A stretch of 64,000 nt of DNA from Sphingopyxis sp. H115 (GTDB lineage: Bacteria > Pseudomonadota > Alphaproteobacteria > Sphingomonadales > Sphingomonadaceae): the NCBI RefSeq assembly GCF_001468465.1, contig NZ_LNSA01000009.1, forward strand, positions 62,001-126,000. Reading direction: 5' to 3'. Positions 34,656-43,497 of the stretch are shown piece by piece (position 1 is the stretch's first letter; each line of letters starts with the position of its first letter). The notes under the pieces are model-generated. The model was not told the origin of the DNA. It ran no database searches and saw only the letters and a list, made by a program, of their open reading frames with translations. The position numbers and the translations under genes were made by a program.

Positions 34656-35602
34656 GCGCCGCCCGCGCCATCATCGGCCGTTTCGATCGTGAAGCGGCTG
34701 TTCGCCAATTGCAGTTCGTCGCCGCAATGACTGCATGCCGCGATCATGTGCAGGTCATGGCCGCAAGTGCGGTGCGTGAGCAGCAGCGGCGGCCCGCGCT
34801 CGTCGGCGAACCAGCGATCGCCCCACTGTAGCAGCGCGAGCAGCACGGGATAGAGGTCGCGCCCCTTGGCGGTCAGGCGATATTCGACGCGGTCCGCGTG
34901 GCTCGAATAGGGCACGGTTTTCAAAATGCCCTGCCGAACCAGCCGTTCGAGCCGGCCGGTCAATATGTTCGTCGCCATCAGCGTGTCGCGCTGGATATCG
35001 TCGAAGCGGTTTATGCTGGTAAACATCGCGCGGACGACGAGCGTCGCCCAGCGGTCACCGAACAATTCGATCATCGTGTCGACAAGCGGACGACCACCCG
35101 GCCGCCGCGCGCCGACTTCGCCGTTGAAGCGCCGCCGCTCGTAATGCGGGACGACTTGCGCGAGCCCCGGCCCCTCGCACCAGTCGACGTCACGCGGGTC
35201 GATTTCGGCCCGGCAGTGCGCGCACACCGGAACCGGCTCGGACGCATGGCCGCAACTCTTATGGTTCAGGCGAACCTGAAAATCGCGGCCGTCGGCCTCC
35301 CAGCGATGCTGCCAGCGCAGCATCATCAACGCATTGGGGAATTGGTCCCGCCCCTTTTGAGTCAAAACATAGTGAAAACCGCGCCCGCCCTTCTTGGGGA
35401 TTTTGGCGAGGCAATCCTCTTCAACCAGCTTCTTGAGGCGACCGTTGACGACCGACCGCGCAAGACCGGTGCGCGCGACAAATTCGTCGAAACTGTGGGT
35501 ACCGAGGAAGGCCTGTTCCATCAACAGCAAGACGGGGACGTCGCCGACAACATCGAGCGCGCGCCAGATCGAACAGGCCCTGATCGTGCGATCGTGTTTC
35601 AA
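34652..35602 (-). CDS. Tandem HxlR-type winged-helix regulator with two Cys-rich tails
   Basis: The protein is 316 aa and is an internal duplication. The first HxlR winged helix (about 8-100: LARSVVNGRLKKLVEEDCL, YVLTQKGRDQFP) is followed by C117-G-H and C127-x2-C130. The second winged helix (about 172-265: TNILTGRLERLVRQGIL, YRLTAKGRDLYPVLLALLQWGDRW) is followed by C280-G-H and C290-x2-C293. Both tails have the identical spacing C-x9-C-x2-C and look like small zinc ribbons. HxlR proteins normally work as dimers of one such unit, so this may be a covalent dimer. It lies beside the TonB receptor/oxygenase cluster and is the best candidate for its regulator. Confidence 0.85.
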   Translation of the reverse strand: MKHDRTIRACSIWRALDVVGDVPVLLLMEQAFLGTHSFDEFVARTGLARSVVNGRLKKLVEEDCLAKIPKKGGRGFHYVLTQKGRDQFPNALMMLRWQHRWEADGRDFQVRLNHKSCGHASEPVPVCAHCRAEIDPRDVDWCEGPGLAQVVPHYERRRFNGEVGARRPGGRPLVDTMIELFGDRWATLVVRAMFTSINRFDDIQRDTLMATNILTGRLERLVRQGILKTVPYSSHADRVEYRLTAKGRDLYPVLLALLQWGDRWFADERGPPLLLTHRTCGHDLHMIAACSHCGDELQLANSRFTIETADDGAGGA

Positions 35603-35673
35603 ATAAGCCGTCCTTACCCTTTCCCGCCCCTAAACCACGACGGTTGGATCGACAAGGCTGGCACCTGCGACAG

Positions 35674-35700
35674 GGGAGAGCGGCGCCGAACCGCCCTCCC
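35674..35700 (-). terminator. Hairpin after the TonB receptor gene
   Basis: On the minus strand GGGAGGGCGG pairs with CCGCTCTCCC (10 bp with one G-U pair) around a 7-nt loop, 7 bp after the receptor stop. No U-tract follows. It separates the receptor transcript from the regulator gene downstream. Confidence 0.5.
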
Positions 35701-35707
35701 TGCTGGA

Positions 35708-37996
35708 TCAGAAACGCCCGGTCAGTTGCACCGCGATCGTCCGCGGCCGGTCGACGATGCCGTTATACGCGTTGCCTGCCCCTCCGGTGATCGTCGTCGC
35801 CAGCGGCATCGAGCTTGCGGTCTGCAAAATCCGCTGGTTGGTGAGATTGCGGCCAATCAGTGCCACCTCCCAGCGATCGTCGATCTGGGCGAGCGCAAGC
35901 CGTGCGCCCAGCTTCACATAGCCGTCCTGATGCGTGCGCGGGTCGAGGTTCGCCGCCGCGATATAGGAGGAGGAGAAGTCGGCGTTGAGGTTGAACGCCA
36001 CCTTTATGTCGCTCGTCACCGGCGTCGTGTAATCGAGGTTCAAATTCCCCGACCATTTCGGGCTCAAGGCGTTGCGCTTGCCCGAATAGTCGCAAAAGCC
36101 GTTCGCGTCCGGCGTCTGCAGATAATAGCATTGCCCGTCGGTAAAGTTCGAAAATTTGAAATCGAGATAGGCGACCGCGCCGCTGATCGTCAGCCCGGGT
36201 GCAACCGCCGCGCGGAAATCGGCCTCGACGCCCTGCGTGCGCGCTTCGGCGGCGTTGCGAACGTTGAAGTTCAGTGTGCCGTCGAAGATGTTTACCTGAA
36301 GATCCTTGTAGTCGGTGCGATAGACCGAGAGATTGAAGGCGATATTCCGCCCCTTGTACTTCAGGCCCGCCTCGAAATTGTCGGCACTTTCGTCCTCGAA
36401 TTCAAATGCGCCGGGCTTGGCTACGGTGGTCGAACCCGGCAGCGAGTTGGACCGAATATCGAAACCGCCTGCCTTGGTGCCCTTGGCATAGGACGCGTAG
36501 AGCATCAGATCATCGGTCGCGTCATACTGGACGTTGACCATGGGGTTGAAGCTGTCTTCACTGAGCTTGCCCGACACGCTGTGCGCTTCGATATTGAGCG
36601 CACGGAACACCGCCGCGACGACGGGCGCCGGCGCGGTGCTGAGTGGTCCCTGCACGATGGCGAGGCTGCGGCTGCCGCTCTTCTTTTCATGGTTGAACCG
36701 CGCGCCCGCGGTGATGCGAAGCTGGTCGGTGACCGACAATTCGCCTTGCGCAAAGGCGGAGATCAGGTCCGATTTCTGCGTATAATCGCGGTCGTTGCTG
36801 GTGTCGCCCAGCGCGTTGAACGGCGCGCCGAGCGCGAGGAAGGTCGGGTTGAACAGGGTGAAATCCTGCACGTCGAGCTTGGCGTGCTGGTAATAGACGC
36901 CCGCGATATAGTTGAATGCCTGCGTGCCCGGCGAGGTCAGGCGCAGTTCCTGGCTGAACTGGCGGTAATCCTCGCGCAAATTGGTGCCGTCGAGGAAGCT
37001 GATGCCCGAAAAATCGACATCGACAATCTCGCGCGTCTTGTAATCGAGCAACGACGAAACCGACGTCAGCGTATGCTCGCCAAGTTCCAGGTCGGCGTTA
37101 AGTGTCGCGCCGAACACCTTGTTCTTGCTCTCATACCCATTGTCCTCGCGGACATAGTCAGGGTCGGTGCTGACAAAAAACGGTCCTTGGAACACCGTGT
37201 TGTAAATGCCCACCGCGCCGAAAACGTCGCGCGGCTGCCCCTTCATCTCGAAATCGGCATATTCGAGCTTGAGCTCGGCCGCGAACGGCCCGCCCTTGTC
37301 GAACTCAAGCTTGCCACGCACATAATATTCATCGACGTTCGGCTCTTCGCGGTCGAGTTTCTGATTGTAGAAATAACCGTCCATCGAGCGGTGATAGCCG
37401 ACGACGCGCGCCTCGATCCCGTCGCTCAGCGGGCCCGACAGGACACCGGTGAGCTGCACCTCCTTATGGTTGAATTCGTATAGGCCGCTGACCGAGCCTT
37501 CGAATTCGTCGGTCGGGCTCCGCGTCGTGATGTTCACCGCGCCCGCGATCGCATTCTTGCCGAACAAGGTCGGCTGCGGCCCGCGCAGCACCTCGACGCG
37601 CTCCATGTCGACCAGCGGCAGGCGCGAGAGCTGGTCGCGGCCGTAATAGACGCCGTCGACGAACATCGCGACCGACTGTTCGAACCCCTTGTTGTCGCCC
37701 GATGCGATGCCGCGGATCGCGATGCGGTTGGCGATCGCGGTCTGGGTAATTTTCAGGTTCGGGACCGACGAGCTGATCTGTTCGAGGTTGGTCTGTCCGT
37801 AATTTTCAACCTGCTTGCCGCTGACCGCCGAGATCGAGATCGGCACGTCGGACAGGCCTTCGGCGCGCTTTTGCGCGGTGACGATGATTTCCTCAAGCCC
37901 GCCCTGATCGTCGGCGGCGGGCGCTTCCTGGGCAAAAGCGGCGACAGGACTGACAAGTGCGGATGCGGCAAACAGCGCGACCAAATGCGTTTTCAT
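35708..37996 (-). CDS. TonB-dependent receptor (substrate probably a hydrophobic aromatic or terpenoid compound)
   Basis: The protein is 762 aa from the ATG at 37996 (GGAG about 7 nt upstream; a start at 38017 would precede the signal peptide). It contains a signal peptide (LVALFAASALVSPVAAFA), a TonB box GLEEIIVTAQKR, a plug (about 45-165, with IRGIASGDNKG, VDGVYYGRD and VERVEVLRGPQPTLFGKNAIAGAVNITTR), and a barrel ending in TIAVQLTGRF. It belongs to the large sphingomonad receptor group that often accompanies aromatic or steroid degradation genes. It is divergent from the nitronate monooxygenase/oxygenase operon, with a shared 108-bp control region, so it probably imports that pathway's substrate. 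Confidence 0.9.
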   Translation of the reverse strand: MKTHLVALFAASALVSPVAAFAQEAPAADDQGGLEEIIVTAQKRAEGLSDVPISISAVSGKQVENYGQTNLEQISSSVPNLKITQTAIANRIAIRGIASGDNKGFEQSVAMFVDGVYYGRDQLSRLPLVDMERVEVLRGPQPTLFGKNAIAGAVNITTRSPTDEFEGSVSGLYEFNHKEVQLTGVLSGPLSDGIEARVVGYHRSMDGYFYNQKLDREEPNVDEYYVRGKLEFDKGGPFAAELKLEYADFEMKGQPRDVFGAVGIYNTVFQGPFFVSTDPDYVREDNGYESKNKVFGATLNADLELGEHTLTSVSSLLDYKTREIVDVDFSGISFLDGTNLREDYRQFSQELRLTSPGTQAFNYIAGVYYQHAKLDVQDFTLFNPTFLALGAPFNALGDTSNDRDYTQKSDLISAFAQGELSVTDQLRITAGARFNHEKKSGSRSLAIVQGPLSTAPAPVVAAVFRALNIEAHSVSGKLSEDSFNPMVNVQYDATDDLMLYASYAKGTKAGGFDIRSNSLPGSTTVAKPGAFEFEDESADNFEAGLKYKGRNIAFNLSVYRTDYKDLQVNIFDGTLNFNVRNAAEARTQGVEADFRAAVAPGLTISGAVAYLDFKFSNFTDGQCYYLQTPDANGFCDYSGKRNALSPKWSGNLNLDYTTPVTSDIKVAFNLNADFSSSYIAAANLDPRTHQDGYVKLGARLALAQIDDRWEVALIGRNLTNQRILQTASSMPLATTITGGAGNAYNGIVDRPRTIAVQLTGRF

Positions 37997-38050
37997 GAAC
38001 ACTCTCCCTCCCACCATCGTCGAGCTGGCCCCGCGATGTTTTTCTGGTCT

Positions 38051-38087
38051 TGCGAGTCTTATCGTCTTTAAGTATCGTTATGCAAGT
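38051..38087. promoter_or_regulatory. Repeats in the divergent control region of the oxygenase cluster
   Basis: TGCGAGT (38051-38057) and TGCAAGT (38081-38087) are 30 bp apart, and ATCGT occurs at 38061-38065 and 38074-38078 between them. The region is AT-richer than its surroundings and lies between divergent receptor and monooxygenase genes, a suitable place for the tandem HxlR regulator to bind. The regulator-site link is a guess. Confidence 0.3.
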
Positions 38088-38104
38088 AAGATAATTGGGA
38101 GAGC

Positions 38105-39079
38105 ATGACAGTGCCGAAAAACGGCCTTCCACCCGCCTTGACGCGCAATTTGCGGCTGCCCGCGATCGCGGCGCCGATGTTCCTCGTCTCGGGGCCCGAG
38201 ATGGTGATCGCCGCGTCGCGCGCGGGCATGATCGGCAGCTTCCCTGCCCCCAACGCGCGCACCTCGGCCGATCTTGAGGATTGGGTCAGCCGCATCGACG
38301 CGGCGTTGTCGAACGATCCCGACGCCGCGCCTTGGGCGGTCAATCTGGTCGTCCATCCGTCGAACAGCCGCCTGCCCGAAGACCTCGCCTGTGTCGTGCG
38401 CCACAAGGTACCGTTGGTCATCACCGCGCTCGGCAGCCCGGCGCGGGTGGTCGAGGAAATCCACAGCTATGGCGGGCTGGTGTTCGCCGACGTCAATTCG
38501 GTCGGCTTCGCGCGCAAGGCCGCTGCTGCCGGAGTCGACGGACTGGTGCTCGTCGCGGCGGGCGCCGGCGGGCATACCGGCGCGACTGCGGGCTTCGCCT
38601 TTGTCGAGGAGGTGCGGCAGTTCTGGGACGGCCCGCTCGTGCTTGGCGGCGCGATTTCGACGGGCCATGCAGTGCGCGCAGCAGAGATTTTGGGCGCCGA
38701 CCTCGCCTATCTCGGCACGTCGCTGATCGCTTGTGCCGAGAGCATGGCGGCGCCCGGATACAAGGATATGATTGTCGCCGCGGGGGCCGAAGACATTGTG
38801 CCGTCGAAGGGCATCACCGGCGTCACCGCCAACTGGCTGAAGCCCAGCCTGATCGCCGCGGGATATGACCCCGCAAACATGCCCGAGGACAAGCGCCCAA
38901 ACTTCTCCGACGCGCAGGACGACGCGAAGGCGTGGAAGAATGTCTGGTCCGCCGGGCAAGGCGTCGGGGCGGTGCGCGGCGTCGAACCCGTCGCGGCCAT
39001 CGTCGATCGCCTCGTTTCCGAATATGATGCCGCCGCCGCAAGGCCGCGCTTTGCCCCTGTTGAAGGAGTCCCCGCATGA
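38105..39079 (+). CDS. Nitronate monooxygenase-like FMN enzyme
   Basis: The protein is 324 aa with the TIM-barrel of the 2-nitropropane dioxygenase/nitronate monooxygenase family: LRLPAIAAPMFLVSGPEMV at the start, the FMN-phosphate region LVLVAAGAGGHTGA, and LVLGGAISTGHAVRAAEILGADLAYLGT. Relatives include nitronate monooxygenases and FabK-type enoyl reductases, so in a catabolic operon it may be a flavin-dependent oxidase or reductase rather than a nitronate enzyme. The ATG is preceded by GGAGA and the stop overlaps the next gene (ATGA). Confidence 0.85.
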   Translation: MTVPKNGLPPALTRNLRLPAIAAPMFLVSGPEMVIAASRAGMIGSFPAPNARTSADLEDWVSRIDAALSNDPDAAPWAVNLVVHPSNSRLPEDLACVVRHKVPLVITALGSPARVVEEIHSYGGLVFADVNSVGFARKAAAAGVDGLVLVAAGAGGHTGATAGFAFVEEVRQFWDGPLVLGGAISTGHAVRAAEILGADLAYLGTSLIACAESMAAPGYKDMIVAAGAEDIVPSKGITGVTANWLKPSLIAAGYDPANMPEDKRPNFSDAQDDAKAWKNVWSAGQGVGAVRGVEPVAAIVDRLVSEYDAAAARPRFAPVEGVPA

Positions 39080-40572
39080 CCGCCGAGCTCGTCGAGACGA
39101 TCGAAACCACGATCCAGCCGAACGACCATCCGTATATGAAGGGCGCGTGGCGCCCGACCTATAATGAATGGAATGCGATCTTTGCCAGTGGCGATGCCGA
39201 GGTGATCGGCAATATCCCGACCGACATCGACGGCGTCTATGTCCGCACCGGCGAGAACCAGATCCACGAGCCGATCGGACGGTACCACCCGTTCGACGGC
39301 GACGGTTTCATCCATGCAATCTCGTTCAAGGACGGCCGCGCGAGCTATCGCAGCCGCTTCGTGCGCACAAAAGGCTTTCAGGCCGAAAAGGAAGCCGGGC
39401 GGTCGCTATGGGCGGGGCTGATGGAACCGCCGCACAAGTCGACGCGCCACGGCTGGGGCGCGCAGGAGTGGCTCAAGGATTCGTCCTCGACCGACGTCGC
39501 GATCCACGCGGGGAAGATCATCTCGACCTTCTACCAGTGCGGCGAAGCCTATCGGCTCGATCCGTTCACGCTCGAACAATATGGCACCGAAAGCTGGGTG
39601 CCGCTCGATGGCATTTCGGCGCATTGCAAGGTCGACCTTGCGACCGGAGAATTGATGTTTTTCAATTACTCCAAACACGCACCTTATATGCATTATGGCG
39701 TCGTCGACGCCGACAACAAGCTCAAGCATTATATCCCGGTGCCGCTCGCCGGGCCGCGCTTGCCGCACGATATGGCGTTCACCGAAAATTACACGATCCT
39801 CAACGACATGCCGCTCTATTGGAACGAGGAATTGCTCGAAAAGAACCTGCACGTCGTGCAGTTCCACCCCGACCAGAAGACGCGCTTTGCGATCATCCCG
39901 CGCCACGGCCAGCCCGAGGACATTCGCTGGTTCGAAGCCGAACCGACCTACACGCTGCATTGGCTGAACGCGTGGGAGGAAGGCGACGAAATCATCCTCG
40001 ACGGCTATTATCAGGAAGAGCCGATGCCGAAGTCCTATCCGAACGCGCCCGAGGGGCTCGAGCGGATGATGGCCTATCTAGATCAAGGATTGCTCAAGCC
40101 GCGGCTCCATCGCTGGCGCTTCAACCTCAAGACCGGCGAGACCAAGGAAGAGCGGCTCGACGAGCGCGACCTCGAATTCGGGATGTTCAACCACCGCTAT
40201 GCGGGCAAGCCGTACCGCTACGCCTATAGCGCGATCCCAGAACCCGGCTGGTTCCTGTTCCGCGGCCTCGTCAAACACGACCTGAACGCCGGAACGAGCG
40301 AGGAATATGAATTCGGCCCCGGCCGCTTCGGCAGCGAGGCGCCCTTTGCGCCGCGAATCAACGCGAAGGACGAGGACGACGGCTATCTCGTCTCTTTCAT
40401 CGCCGACCTTGAAACCGACAAGTCCGAATGCGTCCTGATCGACGCCAAGAATATCGCGGCGGGACCGGTGTGCCGGATCATCCTGCCCGAACGCATCTGT
40501 TCGGGAACCCACAGCGTCTGGGCGAGCGGCGACGACATCGGCATGGGTCCGAACAGCGTCCTGGCTGCCTGA
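39076..40572 (+). CDS. Carotenoid-cleavage/lignostilbene-type dioxygenase
   Basis: The protein is 498 aa, normal for the family, with no signal peptide. The four iron-binding histidines of the seven-bladed propeller can be seen: His144 in VAIHAGK, His183 in SAHCK, His231 in LPHDMAFT and His479 in SGTHSVW; HPFDGDGFIH near residue 71-80 is also diagnostic. These Fe(II) enzymes cleave a C=C bond to two carbonyl products, in carotenoids, apocarotenoids or stilbenes such as lignostilbene. Within an operon encoding an acyl-CoA ligase and thiolases, cleavage of a phenylpropanoid- or terpenoid-like substrate seems more likely than carotenoid metabolism. The substrate is not determined. Confidence 0.92.
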   Translation: MTAELVETIETTIQPNDHPYMKGAWRPTYNEWNAIFASGDAEVIGNIPTDIDGVYVRTGENQIHEPIGRYHPFDGDGFIHAISFKDGRASYRSRFVRTKGFQAEKEAGRSLWAGLMEPPHKSTRHGWGAQEWLKDSSSTDVAIHAGKIISTFYQCGEAYRLDPFTLEQYGTESWVPLDGISAHCKVDLATGELMFFNYSKHAPYMHYGVVDADNKLKHYIPVPLAGPRLPHDMAFTENYTILNDMPLYWNEELLEKNLHVVQFHPDQKTRFAIIPRHGQPEDIRWFEAEPTYTLHWLNAWEEGDEIILDGYYQEEPMPKSYPNAPEGLERMMAYLDQGLLKPRLHRWRFNLKTGETKEERLDERDLEFGMFNHRYAGKPYRYAYSAIPEPGWFLFRGLVKHDLNAGTSEEYEFGPGRFGSEAPFAPRINAKDEDDGYLVSFIADLETDKSECVLIDAKNIAAGPVCRIILPERICSGTHSVWASGDDIGMGPNSVLAA

Positions 40573-40573
40573 G

Positions 40574-42265
40574 ATGATCGTCGCGGGAGAGGAAAAGCGG
40601 CGACAATATCGGACAAGCGGCTGGTGGGGCGACCAGACCTTTGCCGATCTGTTCGCCGCCAATGCGGCGGCGCATCCTGAGCGGCTTGCGCTGGTCGATG
40701 CACCGAACCGCGCCGACTTCGCGTTCGGTGAGCCGCGGCGGCTGAGCTATGCCGAGCTGGCGGCCGAGATCGACCGGATCGCGGGCGCGCTCGTCAAGGC
40801 CGGGATCGGCAAGGACGACGTGCTGCTCGTCCAGCTTCCGAACATCAGCGAGTTCGTCGCGCTCTATTTTGCAGCGGCAAAGATCGGCGCGATCGTCAGT
40901 CCGGCGGCGGTGCAATATCGCAGCCATGAGCTGAAGGGCATGATGGGGGTCGTTGCGCCCAAGGCCTTCGTCTGCGCCACGCAGGTCAAGGGCTGCGACC
41001 ATGTTGGCGTTGCAGCACCTCTGCTCGACGGCATCCGTTTTATGACCTTCGGCCCCAACCCGCCAACGGGCGCGCTCGACCTTTCGACCGCCGACGGCGA
41101 CGCCGCAGCCCTCGCCGCGCATGTCGCGGCGAACCCGATCGATGCCGACGACATCTTCACCATCTGCTGGACCTCGGGCACCACTGGCGTCCCCAAGGGC
41201 GTGCCGCGCAGCCACAACCACTGGATTGCGGTCGCAGCCGCGGGTTATGAGGCGATGAAGGTCGGGCCGGGAGACGTCCTGCTCAACCCCTTCCCGCTCA
41301 TCAACATGGCGAGCATCGGCGGCATCACCATGTGTTGGCTGACCAGCGCGGGGACGATGGTGCTGCACCATCCCTTCGACCCCGGCGTGTATCTGAAACA
41401 GATCGCGACCGAGCGGCCGAGCCTGACGATCGCGCCGCCGGCGGTGCTCAACATGCTGCTCCAGAATGAGGCCCTGCTCGCATCGGTCGATCTCTCCAGC
41501 CTGCGCGTCATCGCCTCGGGCTCGGCGCCGCTCGCGCCAGCAATGGTCCGCGGCTTTCAGGAAAAGCTCGGCATCATCATCGTCAATGTGTTTGGGTCGA
41601 ACGAGGGGATGAGCTTCATCACCGGCGAAGGCGACATGCCCGACCCCGACAAGCGTGCCAGCCTGTTTCCCCGACGCGGCACCTATCAGCCTCCCTATGG
41701 CGAGGGACGCGCGTCCAATATCGAGAGCCGCCTCGTGCCGCCGGGCGGCGGCAATCCGATCGAGGAGGATGGCATCGCGGGCGAGCTCCAGATTCGCGGG
41801 CCATCGCTGTTCGAAGGCTATCACAACGCACCCGACCGCACCGCCGAAGCCTTTACCAACGACGGCTGGTTCCGCACCGGCGACCTGTTCGAGATTGCCG
41901 AGGGCGGCGACTTCTACCGCTTCGTCGGGCGCTGCAAGGATCTGATCATCCGCGGCGGCGTCAATATCTGGCCCGAGGAAATCGATCAGCTCTTGGGCGG
42001 CCATCCTTTGCTCGCCGAAGCCTGCTCCTTCTCGCTACCGTGCGCGAAGATGGGCGAGCGGATCGGGCTCGCCTATGTCCCGCGCGGCGGCGAGGATGTT
42101 AGCCTGTCCGATGTCACCGATTATCTGCGCGAAAAGGATCTCGCGGTCTTCAAACTGCCCGAACGGCTGTTCCTATTCGACGCTTTGCCGCGCAACGTCA
42201 CCAACAAGGTGATGCGCAGCGAAGTGCGCGAACGGGCGCTCGCCACTCTCGAAAAGGAAGCCTGA
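40574..42265 (+). CDS. Acyl-CoA synthetase (AMP-forming, class I adenylate ligase)
   Basis: The protein is 563 aa. It has ATP-binding P-loop CWTSGTTGVPKGVPRSHNH, a VNVFGSNEGMSF A5-type motif, the hinge region GWFRTGDLFEIAEGG and the C-terminal FVGRCKDLIIRGGVNIWPEEID; the catalytic lysine region near LPRNVTNKVMRSEV is present. It activates a carboxylic acid to its CoA thioester. The start is 1 nt after the preceding stop. Its place between the oxygenase and thiolases suggests a ring-side-chain or fatty-acid-like substrate produced by cleavage. Confidence 0.92.
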   Translation: MIVAGEEKRRQYRTSGWWGDQTFADLFAANAAAHPERLALVDAPNRADFAFGEPRRLSYAELAAEIDRIAGALVKAGIGKDDVLLVQLPNISEFVALYFAAAKIGAIVSPAAVQYRSHELKGMMGVVAPKAFVCATQVKGCDHVGVAAPLLDGIRFMTFGPNPPTGALDLSTADGDAAALAAHVAANPIDADDIFTICWTSGTTGVPKGVPRSHNHWIAVAAAGYEAMKVGPGDVLLNPFPLINMASIGGITMCWLTSAGTMVLHHPFDPGVYLKQIATERPSLTIAPPAVLNMLLQNEALLASVDLSSLRVIASGSAPLAPAMVRGFQEKLGIIIVNVFGSNEGMSFITGEGDMPDPDKRASLFPRRGTYQPPYGEGRASNIESRLVPPGGGNPIEEDGIAGELQIRGPSLFEGYHNAPDRTAEAFTNDGWFRTGDLFEIAEGGDFYRFVGRCKDLIIRGGVNIWPEEIDQLLGGHPLLAEACSFSLPCAKMGERIGLAYVPRGGEDVSLSDVTDYLREKDLAVFKLPERLFLFDALPRNVTNKVMRSEVRERALATLEKEA

Positions 42266-42266
42266 C

Positions 42267-43496
42267 ATGGCGAAAGATGTCTTCATCCTAGGCGGCGCGC
42301 AGACCGACTTTTCGCGCAACCTCGAACGCGAAGGCGGCGGGCTGTTCGAGCTTTTCCGCGAGGTTGCCGAAGCGGCGTTCGTCGCGACGGGCATCGAACC
42401 GAAGGAAGTCGAAACCGCGCACGTCGGCAATTTCGTCGGCGAGCTGTTCGCAGGACAAGGCCAGCTCGGCGGTTTCTTCGGCCATGTCCACCCCGATCTC
42501 GCGGGTATCCCCGCGTCGCGCCACGAGGCCGCCTGCGCCTCGGGCAGCATCGCGATCCTCGCCGCCGCCGCCGAAATCGAGGCTGAACGCTATGGCCTCG
42601 CGCTGGTGCTCGGGATCGAGCTGATGCGCAACGTCCCCGGCCAGCGCGCGGCCGAATATCTGGGCGCCGCCGCCTGGGCGGGCCGCGAGGCGCAGGGGGC
42701 GCGTTACCTGTGGCCCTGGATGTTCGCACGCGTCGCCGAGGAATATGAGGAACGCTTCGGGCTCGACCGCGCGCATCTGCGCGGCATTTCGGCGAACAAT
42801 TTTGCCAATGCGAAGAAGAATCCGAACTCGCAGACGCGCGGCTGGGCGGTCACCGACGATCATCTCGGCGAGAATGACGAGGTCAATCCGCTGATCGAGG
42901 GGTCCTTGCGCAAGTCCGATTGCGGACAAGTGACCGATGGTGCCGCCGCGATCTTCCTCGCGTCACGCGAGGTCGCCGAGGCTTATGCAAAACGGCGCGG
43001 GATTTCGATCGACAGCATCCCGCGCATCAAGGGCTGGGGTCATTCGACCGCCCCTCTGCTCTATTCGACCAAGGTCGCTGGCAGCCGCGGCGAGCCCTAT
43101 GTCTTCCCCAGCGTGCGCAAGGCGATGATGGACGCGCTCCGCCGCGCCGAGATGCCCGACATTTACGCGTGCGACGGGGTCGAGGTGCATGACTGCTTCT
43201 CGATCACCGAATATATGGCGATCGACCATTTCGGTATCACCCCGCCGGGCGAAAGCTGGCGCGCGGTCGAGGATGGCACGATTGCGCTTGGCGGGAAACT
43301 GCCGGTCAATCCGTCGGGCGGGCTGATCGGGCTCGGCCACCCGGTCGGTGCCACCGGCGTCCGTATGCTGCTCGACAGCTGGCGACAAGTCACCGGCAAT
43401 GCGGGAGACTATCAGGTCGAGGGCGCACGCAACTTCGCGACCTTCAACGTCGGCGGCAGCGCGACCACCGCGGTCAGTTTCGTCGTCGGCACCTGA
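42267..43496 (+). CDS. SCP-x-type thiolase
   Basis: The protein is 409 aa. The nucleophilic cysteine is in HEAACASGS (Cys90) and the histidine in GLIGLGHPVGATG. The C-terminal NVGGSATTAVSFVV takes the place of the usual CxG motif, as is normal for the sterol-carrier-protein-x/lipid-transfer thiolase group. Such enzymes cleave branched or bulky beta-keto-acyl-CoAs, for example steroid side chains. It is 1 nt downstream of the ligase and 1 nt upstream of the second thiolase start. Confidence 0.88.
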   Translation: MAKDVFILGGAQTDFSRNLEREGGGLFELFREVAEAAFVATGIEPKEVETAHVGNFVGELFAGQGQLGGFFGHVHPDLAGIPASRHEAACASGSIAILAAAAEIEAERYGLALVLGIELMRNVPGQRAAEYLGAAAWAGREAQGARYLWPWMFARVAEEYEERFGLDRAHLRGISANNFANAKKNPNSQTRGWAVTDDHLGENDEVNPLIEGSLRKSDCGQVTDGAAAIFLASREVAEAYAKRRGISIDSIPRIKGWGHSTAPLLYSTKVAGSRGEPYVFPSVRKAMMDALRRAEMPDIYACDGVEVHDCFSITEYMAIDHFGITPPGESWRAVEDGTIALGGKLPVNPSGGLIGLGHPVGATGVRMLLDSWRQVTGNAGDYQVEGARNFATFNVGGSATTAVSFVVGT

Positions 43497-43497
43497 T

